Positions 34,340 to 41,851 of a stretch of 64,000 nt of DNA are shown here, piece by piece (positions within the stretch are counted from its first letter, which is position 1; the number at the start of each line of letters is the position of its first letter). The stretch is taken from the NCBI GenBank assembly GCA_902825875.1, contig CADECP010000003.1:248001-312000 (forward strand), read 5' to 3'. This DNA is from an uncultured Acidobacteriota bacterium. Its GTDB lineage: Bacteria > Acidobacteriota > Blastocatellia > RBC074. The notes beneath the pieces were generated by a model that did not search any database, was not told the DNA's origin, and saw only the letters and a program-made list of their open reading frames with translations. Both the position numbers and the translations under genes were made by a program.

Positions 34340-36571
34340 ATGCCGGTCAGCGATTCCGCACAGTATCAGTTCGGCCCGTTCACCCTCGATCCGGTGAACC
34401 GATTGCTGATGCAGGAAGACAAGCCCGTCACATTGCCGCCACGCGTGATTGATACCTTGCTGCTGCTGGTCGAAAACGCCGGGCGTGTGCTGACCAAAGA
34501 GGAATTGCTGGCTGCCGTCTGGCCGGATTGTTTTGTCGAAGAAGGCAATCTCTCGCAAGCCGTTTTCCAACTGCGCAAAGCGCTCGGCGAAAGCGGATCG
34601 AAACAGCAATACATCGAAACCATTCCCAAACGCGGCTACCGTTTCGTGGCGGAGTTGCGCGTCGTGACGGCGGCGGATGAACCGCAGGCGCTCGCTGCCA
34701 CGGATGCGCCGCTGCCCGCAACGAACGGCACAGTCGCGCACTTCGTCCCCGCGCCCGTCCGTGACACACCAGCAAAGGTCAATTTCATCTCCGGCAAAAA
34801 ACGGCTCGCGGCAATGCTAGCCGTGCTGGCGCTGGTGCTGGCGGTTTTCGGCTTCTTCCGTTTCAAAAACAAGCTGCCATTTTTCCGTTCGGCCAAACCT
34901 TCATTCGCTGAACTGCGCTTCACCAAATTGACGACCTCCGGCACGGCTTCTTTGCCAGCGTTGTCGCCGGATGGCAAATATGTCGCCTATGTCAACATGA
35001 TGCACGGGCAGCAGAGCTTGTGGATTCAGCCGCTCAGTTCTTCGGACAATGTGCAACTGGTTCCGCCCGCCGCTACCAACTATTACGGCGTCACGTTTGC
35101 GCCTGACGGGCAGTTCATTTATTTCGTGCAAGCGCAGCGCGGTCAGGCGGTCGCCGCGCTTTTCAAAATCCCGCTCGTTGGCGGCACGCCGCGCAAAGTG
35201 CTGGAAGACGTGAACAGCCCCATCAGCTTTGCGCCCGACGGCAAACGGTTCGCGTTTGTGCGTCGCGTACCGACGCAGCGCGAATTCGTCTTGTTGACGG
35301 CGGCTGCCGATGGAACGGATGAACGCCAACTGACCACGCGCCGCGAACCGCAGTTCCTTTCGCTTTATGGCGCGGCGTGGTCGCCGGACGGGCGCACCAT
35401 CGCCTATCCGGCGGGCGAATGGTCAGCGGGCGTACACCAAGAAGACGTTATGACGCTGGAGGTGGCGAGCGGCAAAGAGACGGCGCTCAGCCGGCAACGC
35501 TGGGCCTGGGTTGGGCAAGTCGCTTGGGACAAGGACGGCAGCGGCGTGCTCTTCGATGCGTGGGAACGCGGCGGCAGAGTCTATTCCGATCAATTGCGGC
35601 ATCTCTCGTTCCCCGACGGCGAACTCAGCCCGGTCACGAACGATCTGCTCAGCTACAACTACGTCAGTGTCGCGGCGCGGACGGGCGCGATGGTCACAAC
35701 GCGCGCCGAACGTTCATCGCGTTTGTGGATTGGGAACCCGTCACAAACCGAACAGGCTGTCCAACTCAAAAGCGGCTTCGGCGAAAATTACAGCGAAGAA
35801 TTCGGCCTCAGTTGGACGCCGGACGGGCGCATCATCTACGGCTCACAAGCGGCGGGCAATCCCGACATCTGGATCGTCAAGCCCGACGGGAGCACGCCGA
35901 CGCAATTGACCTTCGATCCGGCCACCGACATTTTGCCTGCCGCGACAGCGGATGGGCGCTATCTGGTGTTCGTCTCGAATCGCGCCGGACAAAACAACCT
36001 TTGGCGGATGAATTTTGACGGCGCGAATCCGAAGCAATTGACGCACGGCGCGGGCGAGGCGTGGTTCAGTTTGTCCGCCGATAGCCAATGGGTGATTTAT
36101 TCGGCGACGGACAAAGAAGGCAAAGGAGCGTTGTGGCGCGTCTCGATTGACGGCGGCGAACCGGCGCTGTGGCTGGCGCAGGATTGGATCAAACCTGTCA
36201 TCTCGCCGGATGGACAATGGATCGCGGGGCTTCTCCAGGACAAGGCGAACGGCGGATTGAAATTCGCGCTTGGCACAGTCAGCGGCGGCAACCGTAGTGG
36301 GCCGTTACGGTTTTTCGACCCGCGTATGACGCCGCTGCGCGCACTGTTGCAATGGACGCCGGACAGCCGCGCGCTGATTTTGATTGCGGAACGCAACGGC
36401 GTCGCCAATCTCTGGCAACAGCCGATGGACGGGAGCGCGCCCCGACGCTTGACTGATTTTCAATCCGACCAAATCTTTCGCTTCGCCTGGTCGCCGGACG
36501 GCCAACAACTTGCCTGTGAACGCGGCCTTCACACTTCAGACCTGCTCCTGCTCAATCTCGCTACAAATTGA
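34340..36571 (+). CDS. CadC-like one-component regulator (winged helix, membrane helix, PD40 propeller), second copy
   Basis: 743 aa from ATG 34340 (MPVSDSAQYQFGPFTLD); an ATG at 34304 would add 12 residues. The winged helix spans about 8-108 (LRKALGESGSKQQYIETIPKRGYRFVAEL), with a membrane helix near 155-173 (LAAMLAVLALVLAVFGFF). The outside part carries PD40 repeats (LSPDGKYVAYVN, SPDGRTIAYPAGEWS, TPDGRIIYGSQAAGNPDIW). It has the same architecture as the proteins at 26.1 and 50.6 kb. It lies between the dehalogenase run and the next run, and could control either. Confidence 0.88.
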   Translation: MPVSDSAQYQFGPFTLDPVNRLLMQEDKPVTLPPRVIDTLLLLVENAGRVLTKEELLAAVWPDCFVEEGNLSQAVFQLRKALGESGSKQQYIETIPKRGYRFVAELRVVTAADEPQALAATDAPLPATNGTVAHFVPAPVRDTPAKVNFISGKKRLAAMLAVLALVLAVFGFFRFKNKLPFFRSAKPSFAELRFTKLTTSGTASLPALSPDGKYVAYVNMMHGQQSLWIQPLSSSDNVQLVPPAATNYYGVTFAPDGQFIYFVQAQRGQAVAALFKIPLVGGTPRKVLEDVNSPISFAPDGKRFAFVRRVPTQREFVLLTAAADGTDERQLTTRREPQFLSLYGAAWSPDGRTIAYPAGEWSAGVHQEDVMTLEVASGKETALSRQRWAWVGQVAWDKDGSGVLFDAWERGGRVYSDQLRHLSFPDGELSPVTNDLLSYNYVSVAARTGAMVTTRAERSSRLWIGNPSQTEQAVQLKSGFGENYSEEFGLSWTPDGRIIYGSQAAGNPDIWIVKPDGSTPTQLTFDPATDILPAATADGRYLVFVSNRAGQNNLWRMNFDGANPKQLTHGAGEAWFSLSADSQWVIYSATDKEGKGALWRVSIDGGEPALWLAQDWIKPVISPDGQWIAGLLQDKANGGLKFALGTVSGGNRSGPLRFFDPRMTPLRALLQWTPDSRALILIAERNGVANLWQQPMDGSAPRRLTDFQSDQIFRFAWSPDGQQLACERGLHTSDLLLLNLATN

Positions 36572-36765
36572 ACCAAATCCAAAAGCTTGAACGCCCTGTC
36601 GTCAGAACCACGGCCAAACTGTGTTCTGCCAAGTTGCCAAATTGTCTGAAATGAAAGCTGTCGTAGCAAAAGATCAGAACTCCGTCAGCCTTTCGTCAGG
36701 ACTTTCTCTCCCCGTCTGCGGTCAGATGGCGCTTCGCAATTCACCACTCTCAAGGAGAAAAATTG

Positions 36766-37302
36766 ATGAAGCTCCGAACCTTGCTTTCACTGTTTTTGAT
36801 TTGTCTGCCCGGAATCGCCGCCGCACAAACTGCGCCGGAGAAAACCGAGGCGCTGAACAAATCGGTCGAAGAACTTCGTCACGCGCACGGCACGTGGGCG
36901 GTGACGACCGAATTCCTGAAACCGGACGGCTCCGTCGCGCGCACAGTCAAAGGTAAGTACCGCTTTTCGTGGGTTGTGCCGGATCGTGTGCTGAGCGGGC
37001 AATCGGAAATCCCCGAATTGAAGCAAACCGGCGCGATTCTGTTTTACGTCAGCGAGCCACGCAAAATCATCGAGATGGTTTCAGTCGGCGCGGACGGAAA
37101 TTTGTGGGTGATGACCGGCACGGCGGGCGGCGACACGCGCCTGACCAAACCCTTTCCCACCGCCGACGGCAAGACTTCGCAACTGCGCTTCACGCGCTAC
37201 AACGTCAAGCCGGACGGCTTCGAGTCCAAAATGGAATACACCGAAGACGGCGGCAAAACCTGGCTGCCGGGCAATCGCCAGGTCTTTCGCCGCAGCCAAT
37301 AA
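36766..37302 (+). CDS. Secreted DUF1579-like protein
   Basis: 178 aa from ATG 36766, with AAGGAG upstream. Signal peptide to about residue 21 (SLFLICLPGIAAAQT). The mature domain, ELRHAHGTWAVTTEFLKPDGSVARTVKGKYRFSWVVPDRVLSGQSE to the final EDGGKTWLPGNRQVFRRSQ, resembles the beta-barrel half of the protein at 28755-29702. Function unknown. It opens a co-directional run up to 41.7 kb. Confidence 0.75.
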   Translation: MKLRTLLSLFLICLPGIAAAQTAPEKTEALNKSVEELRHAHGTWAVTTEFLKPDGSVARTVKGKYRFSWVVPDRVLSGQSEIPELKQTGAILFYVSEPRKIIEMVSVGADGNLWVMTGTAGGDTRLTKPFPTADGKTSQLRFTRYNVKPDGFESKMEYTEDGGKTWLPGNRQVFRRSQ

Positions 37303-37320
37303 ACAAAAGGAGATGACCAG

Positions 37321-37410
37321 ATGAATGCAGGTATTTCAGTCGCGTTAACCCTCGCCATTCTGATCGCGATTGCGGTCGGAGTGCTCTGCGCTTTACGAAG
37401 CAACAAATAA
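37321..37410 (+). CDS. 29-residue single-helix membrane microprotein
   Basis: An ATG preceded by AAAAGGAGATGACC opens MNAGISVALTLAILIAIAVG and ends ALRSNK. Almost the whole chain is one membrane helix with a short basic C-terminus. It lies neatly between two co-directional genes with its own good ribosome site, so I think it is real. Its role is unknown; such peptides often modulate neighbouring membrane proteins. Confidence 0.6.
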   Translation: MNAGISVALTLAILIAIAVGVLCALRSNK

Positions 37411-37425
37411 CAATCGAGTCACACA

Positions 37426-37791
37426 ATGAAAATCATCCGAAGCATCGCATCCGTGCTGGCCGGGTATCTGGTCTTCGCGCTCGGCAGTTCGGCTTTCGTT
37501 TACGTTTGGTTCATTCAGCGGCGTTCGGCGGCGGGCGTAGCTTCGATTCTGCTGAGCGTGATCTGTCTGGCCGCCATTGGTTTTGCCTGTGGTTATGTGA
37601 CCAGCCTGCTTGCCGGTCGTCGCTCATTGCTGCATTGCGGCATCGTCGCGGCGCTCGTGGTGCTGGTGACTCTTGGCAATTTGTTGATGGGCGTGGCGGC
37701 GGAACCGGTTTGGTACAAGACGCTCGCGTTCGTCGTGCTCGTGCCCGCGCTGTTGTTGCGGGCTTATCTCAAACGCGGAGGAGTTCAATGA
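37426..37791 (+). CDS. Four-helix membrane protein, unknown function
   Basis: 121 aa with hydrophobic segments at about 6-27 (IASVLAGYLVFALGSSAFVYVW), 38-62 (VASILLSVICLAAIGFACGYVTSLL), 70-92 and 97-115. No named family. Its stop codon overlaps the next ATG (ATGA at 37788-37791), so translation is coupled to the dehydrogenase-like gene. Confidence 0.75.
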   Translation: MKIIRSIASVLAGYLVFALGSSAFVYVWFIQRRSAAGVASILLSVICLAAIGFACGYVTSLLAGRRSLLHCGIVAALVVLVTLGNLLMGVAAEPVWYKTLAFVVLVPALLLRAYLKRGGVQ

Positions 37792-39866
37792 CACTATTCG
37801 TTTTTCTACTCGCGTTCGTTTTGCTCGGCGCGCAACAACAGCCGCCCGCCGAGCGCATCCCGATCAATCGCAGCTTCATCGCCTTCACGATTCCCGAAAA
37901 GGATTTGCTGCCGGAAAGCGTCGCTTACGATCCGGTCGAGCAAGCCTTTTACGTCGGCAGCACGCGCAAAGGCAAAATCGTCAAGGTGGACAAACAAGGC
38001 AAAATCACCGACTTCATCGCGCCGCGCCAAGACGGGCTTTGGATGGTGATTGGAATCAAGATTGACGCAGCGCGCCGCGTGCTGTGGGTCAATAGTTCGT
38101 ATGGCGACAACCTCATCGGTTATCAAAAACGCGACGGCAGCCCGGCAGGCGTCTTCAAATTCGATTTGCGCAGCGGCAAGCTCATCAAAAAGTATTTGCT
38201 GGACAAGCCGGGCGAAACGCATTTCTGCAACGATCTGGCGATCAATGAGCGAGGCGATGTGTTCCTCTCGCACATGTTCCGCGAATCGGCGATTTATCGC
38301 ATCACGGCGGAGCGCGACGAATTGGAACTCTTTGCCAGGCCCGACAATTTCACCGAACCGAATGGCCTCGCGCTTTCGGCGGACGGTCGCACGTTGTTTG
38401 TCGCCACCGACGAAGGCGTCAGCGCGATTGATGTTACGAGCAAAGCGCGGCATCAACTCACCGCGCCCGCCGACGTGTCGCTCAAGGGCATTGACGGGTT
38501 GTACTTTTATCGCAACAGCCTGATTGCCGTGCATCCGGGTCGGCGGATGGTGCGGCGTTACTTTTTGGACGACGCGCTGAAAAGCGTGACGCGCGCCGAA
38601 ACGCTCGAAGCCAATCATCCGATGATGAACGTGCCGACGACCGGCGTCATCGTCGGCGACCAGTTTTATTACGTCGCCAACGCGCAGTTCGGCAGCTTCG
38701 AGAAAGACGGCGCGCTCTTTCCGCTGGAACGGCTGTTCGAGCCGGTCATCCTGAAAGTGAATTTGAGCGACGCGCCGCAGCGCACGTCGTTACGCTTCAC
38801 GGCCAAACCGGAACTCGTGGCGGCGGGACTTGAAATTCCCTGGGCGATTGATTTCGCGCCGGATGGCCGGATTTTCGTGACTGAGCGTCCGGGGCGAATT
38901 CGCGTCATCGAAAACGGCAGGCTGCGCGCGGACCCCTGGGCCACGCTCGAAGTCGTGCATCAGGGCGATGCCGGATTGCGCGGGCTGGCGCTCGCACCGG
39001 ACTTTGCGCGGACGCGGCAGGTTTTTGTCGCGGGCACGTTTCGCGCAACGGACGGCAACAAAATCACGCGCGTGCTGCGCTTCACCGACCGCAACGGGCG
39101 CGGCGTCGAACCGGCGGTGATCGTGGACAACCTGCCTTGTCCCGATGTTCACGCGGGCGGCGCGCTGGCATTCGGCCCCGACGCGATGTTGTATCTGACG
39201 ATGGGCGATGTGCGGCGGCTCGAAGCCGTGCAGGACGTGAAATCGCCGGTCGGCAAGATTCTGCGCTATCGCGCGGACGGTTCGATTCCGCCGGACAATC
39301 CCTTTCCGAATTCGCCTGTGTTTGCGCTCGGCGTGCGCAATCCGCAGGGGCTGGCCTGGCATCCCGCGTCTTCCGCAACTGACGCGCTCTTCGCCACCGA
39401 ACACGGCCCGACGAATTTTCCCGGCGAAGACGGACGCCGCGATCAAGACGAATTGAACCTCATCACGCGCGGCGCGAATTACGGCTGGCCGCTGGTTTCG
39501 GGGACACGCGAAGACAGCCGCTTCGTCAAACCACTGCTGGAATGGACGCCCGCGATTGCGCCTGCCGGGCTGGCGATTTGCAATATCAACGGCTCGCCCT
39601 GGTTCGGCGACCTGTTCGTCGGCGGGATGCGCGGGCAACAACTGCGACGCATCAAGATCGAGCAGACAACCGAAGGCTTCCGCGTCGTCGCCGAAGAACC
39701 GCTCTTTCTCAATCAATTCGGACGCATTCGTGCGGTGGCGATGGGACGGGACGGCGCGCTGTATTTCGCCACCAGCAACCGCGACGGCGACGGAAAGGAT
39801 TTGAAGCTGGCGGCAACGAACGATGACCGGCTGTTTCGGCTGAACCTCAACGAAAGGAGCGAGTGA
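37788..39866 (+). CDS. Secreted SMP-30-like / PQQ-type sugar dehydrogenase fusion
   Basis: 692 aa from ATG 37788, with a signal peptide (MTLFVFLLAFVLLGAQ). Residues about 25-330 form an SMP-30/gluconolactonase-type propeller (LLPESVAYDPVEQAFYVGSTRKGKIVKV, TEPNGLALSADGRTLFVATDEG). Residues about 340-690 form a soluble glucose dehydrogenase/sorbosone-type propeller (AAGLEIPWAIDFAPDGRIFVTERPGRIRVIE, FALGVRNPQGLAWHP, DELNLITRGANYGWPLVSGTRE). The pair could oxidise a sugar to lactone and then open it, but the cofactor residues have not been checked. The DoxX gene overlaps its stop. Confidence 0.85.
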   Translation: MTLFVFLLAFVLLGAQQQPPAERIPINRSFIAFTIPEKDLLPESVAYDPVEQAFYVGSTRKGKIVKVDKQGKITDFIAPRQDGLWMVIGIKIDAARRVLWVNSSYGDNLIGYQKRDGSPAGVFKFDLRSGKLIKKYLLDKPGETHFCNDLAINERGDVFLSHMFRESAIYRITAERDELELFARPDNFTEPNGLALSADGRTLFVATDEGVSAIDVTSKARHQLTAPADVSLKGIDGLYFYRNSLIAVHPGRRMVRRYFLDDALKSVTRAETLEANHPMMNVPTTGVIVGDQFYYVANAQFGSFEKDGALFPLERLFEPVILKVNLSDAPQRTSLRFTAKPELVAAGLEIPWAIDFAPDGRIFVTERPGRIRVIENGRLRADPWATLEVVHQGDAGLRGLALAPDFARTRQVFVAGTFRATDGNKITRVLRFTDRNGRGVEPAVIVDNLPCPDVHAGGALAFGPDAMLYLTMGDVRRLEAVQDVKSPVGKILRYRADGSIPPDNPFPNSPVFALGVRNPQGLAWHPASSATDALFATEHGPTNFPGEDGRRDQDELNLITRGANYGWPLVSGTREDSRFVKPLLEWTPAIAPAGLAICNINGSPWFGDLFVGGMRGQQLRRIKIEQTTEGFRVVAEEPLFLNQFGRIRAVAMGRDGALYFATSNRDGDGKDLKLAATNDDRLFRLNLNERSE

Positions 39867-40300
39867 TGATGTTTGATAATTCGCGCGGGTATGAGATTAC
39901 GTTGTCGGCGTTGCGGCTCGGCTTTGGATTTTTGCTGGCGTGGCATCACGGGCGCGGGCAGATTTTGGCGGCGTGGGCGCATTTTTTGCACGGCAAGGAT
40001 TGGGATTTCATCGCTTACGTCGCGCGCATAGGCTTTCCGCTGCCCAGCTTCTTCGCGCTGTGCGTGGCGGTGGCGGAATTTTTCGGCGGCTTGTTGTTGG
40101 GCATCGGATTGTTGACGCGCTACGCGGCGGCGCTGGTGGCGTTCAACATGGGTGTCGCGGTATTCCACCACTTGCGCACGAACACCGAAGGCGAACTGGC
40201 CTGGGTTTATTTTCTGCCCGCGCTGTTCTTCATTTTCTCGCCGCCGGGCAAACTGTCTGTGGATGCGTGGTGGCAGCGCCGAAAGTCGGTAAAAAACTGA
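39866..40300 (+). CDS. DoxX family membrane protein
   Basis: 144 aa from ATG 39866, overlapping the preceding TGA by 1 nt (a GTG at 39863 is also in frame). Four helices, with LSALRLGFGFLLAWHHGRGQIL, FPLPSFFALCVAVAEFFGGLLLGIGLLTRYAAALVAFNMGVAVF and YFLPALFFIFSPPGKLSVDAWW typical of DoxX/DoxD. The family is an inner-membrane quinone-linked or redox-stress protein. Coupling to the dehydrogenase-like gene suggests it could take part in passing electrons to the quinone pool. Confidence 0.88.
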   Translation: MMFDNSRGYEITLSALRLGFGFLLAWHHGRGQILAAWAHFLHGKDWDFIAYVARIGFPLPSFFALCVAVAEFFGGLLLGIGLLTRYAAALVAFNMGVAVFHHLRTNTEGELAWVYFLPALFFIFSPPGKLSVDAWWQRRKSVKN

Positions 40301-40309
40301 GAGGAAACA

Positions 40310-41683
40310 ATGACGAAATTTTTGCTTTGTGTTTGTTTGTTGATCGGCGCGAACGGTTTTGTTTTAGCGCAAGGTTCCGCTGACGAGTTGGCGAAAAAGT
40401 GGCGCTTGCCCGCTTCGCCGACCGGACAACGCGGCGCGGCTTTGCTGGAAGCCCTGACGCGCCGCGATGAAAACTATCTGCGTGGCTTCATCGAGCAAAA
40501 CTTTGCGCCGCAGTTCCTGAAGGATTTTTCGGTCGAACAGCACGTCAAACAGCTTGGGCGCATACAAACCATCCTCGGCGAATTCGAGTTGGCGGGCGCG
40601 GAAAAGACCGGTGCGCAGGAAGTCGAATTTCTTTTGCAGACGAAAGCCGGTCAGCGATTGAAACTGGCTTGCAAGTTGGAAGCGCAACCGCCGCATCGCA
40701 TCGCCGGGATCGGTTTGGAAGAAGCCGCCAACGCGCCTTCGTTTTCGTTCACGAATCTGGCTGAGTTGGAGCGTTACCTGACGGAACAAACCGCCGCGAA
40801 TCGTTTTTCCGGCGTGGTCGTGGTGACACAAAACGGGCAGCCGAAATTTGAACGGGCTTACGGCTTGGCGAACAAAACCAAAGCCGTTCCGAACACCGTC
40901 AACACGCGCTTTGATCTGGGTTCGATCACGAAGCTGATGACAAAAGTCGCGGTCTATCAGCTTGCTGAAAAAGGCAAGCTCAAACTTGACGACCCGCTCG
41001 GCAAATATCTGCCGCAGTTCCCGCGCGAGATTGCCGACAAGGTGACGATCCGACATTTGCTCGATCATCGGTCGGGTTACGGCGATTTGATGACGCGTGA
41101 ATTCAGACAGCGCCGCAGCGAAATCCGCACCATCGCCGCGCATCTGGAATTGCTCAAAACCCACAAACTGCAATTCGAGCCGGGCGCGCAGGAACAGTAC
41201 AGCCCGGCGGGTTACGTCATTCTCGGCGGCGTCATCGAAGCAGCGGGCAAACAGAGCTTTTACGATTACCTGCAACAACACATTTTCAAACCTGCCGGAA
41301 TGAAGGATTCCAGCTTTCCCGACTTCGACAAACTCGATGACCGCACGGCGGTCGGTTACACGAACGAACGCGGCGGCGCTGACTTTTCCCAAACCAACCA
41401 GGGCTTTCACACGATCAAAGGCACGCCCGCCGGACGCAATGTTTCGACCGCCGCAGACCTGATGAAATTCGATCAGGCGTTGCGCGGCGGCAAATTGCTC
41501 GGCGCGGAACCCACCAAACAGCTTGCTCCGCCGCGTCGCGCGTATGCAGGCGGGATGGCGGGCGTTTCGGCGGTCTTGCTGGCGGACGATGGTGCCGGGT
41601 TGACGGTCGTGGTGCTGTCGAATTACGACGAGCCTTTCGGCGAGCAGTTGGGACAAGCCATCTTCAAAATGTTGCGCCGGTAA
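40310..41683 (+). CDS. Secreted serine beta-lactamase-fold hydrolase
   Basis: 457 aa with a signal peptide (to about 20, FVLAQGS). Residues 30-140 form an NTF2-like domain. The beta-lactamase/transpeptidase fold follows: FDLGSITKLMTK carries SxxK (Ser and Lys), and EQYSPAGYVILGG is the YxN-position motif, with Pro where Asn is usual. The C-terminus ends AIFKMLRR. Such proteins are D-aminopeptidase or esterase-like rather than antibiotic resistance enzymes. It is a paralogue of the gene at 48620-50125. GAGAGG precedes the ATG. Confidence 0.88.
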   Translation: MTKFLLCVCLLIGANGFVLAQGSADELAKKWRLPASPTGQRGAALLEALTRRDENYLRGFIEQNFAPQFLKDFSVEQHVKQLGRIQTILGEFELAGAEKTGAQEVEFLLQTKAGQRLKLACKLEAQPPHRIAGIGLEEAANAPSFSFTNLAELERYLTEQTAANRFSGVVVVTQNGQPKFERAYGLANKTKAVPNTVNTRFDLGSITKLMTKVAVYQLAEKGKLKLDDPLGKYLPQFPREIADKVTIRHLLDHRSGYGDLMTREFRQRRSEIRTIAAHLELLKTHKLQFEPGAQEQYSPAGYVILGGVIEAAGKQSFYDYLQQHIFKPAGMKDSSFPDFDKLDDRTAVGYTNERGGADFSQTNQGFHTIKGTPAGRNVSTAADLMKFDQALRGGKLLGAEPTKQLAPPRRAYAGGMAGVSAVLLADDGAGLTVVVLSNYDEPFGEQLGQAIFKMLRR

Positions 41684-41851
41684 GGGCTTCGCTTTTGGGA
41701 AAAGCCGATTCCATAAGCGAACACTGCACAGGATTCGTCGAACGCGCCGTCCAAGGAAACAAAAGCCTTAACTGGTCTTTGGCGTCGGCACGTTGATTGA
41801 TTGCTATCGCTAACCCGCTGCTATTCAACTTTTCGAATTGAGGGAAAACCG

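Noticed and set aside
40364-41656. 430-codon minus-strand frame opposite the serine hydrolase
   Set aside because: Antisense shadow; the plus strand has a signal peptide and catalytic motifs.
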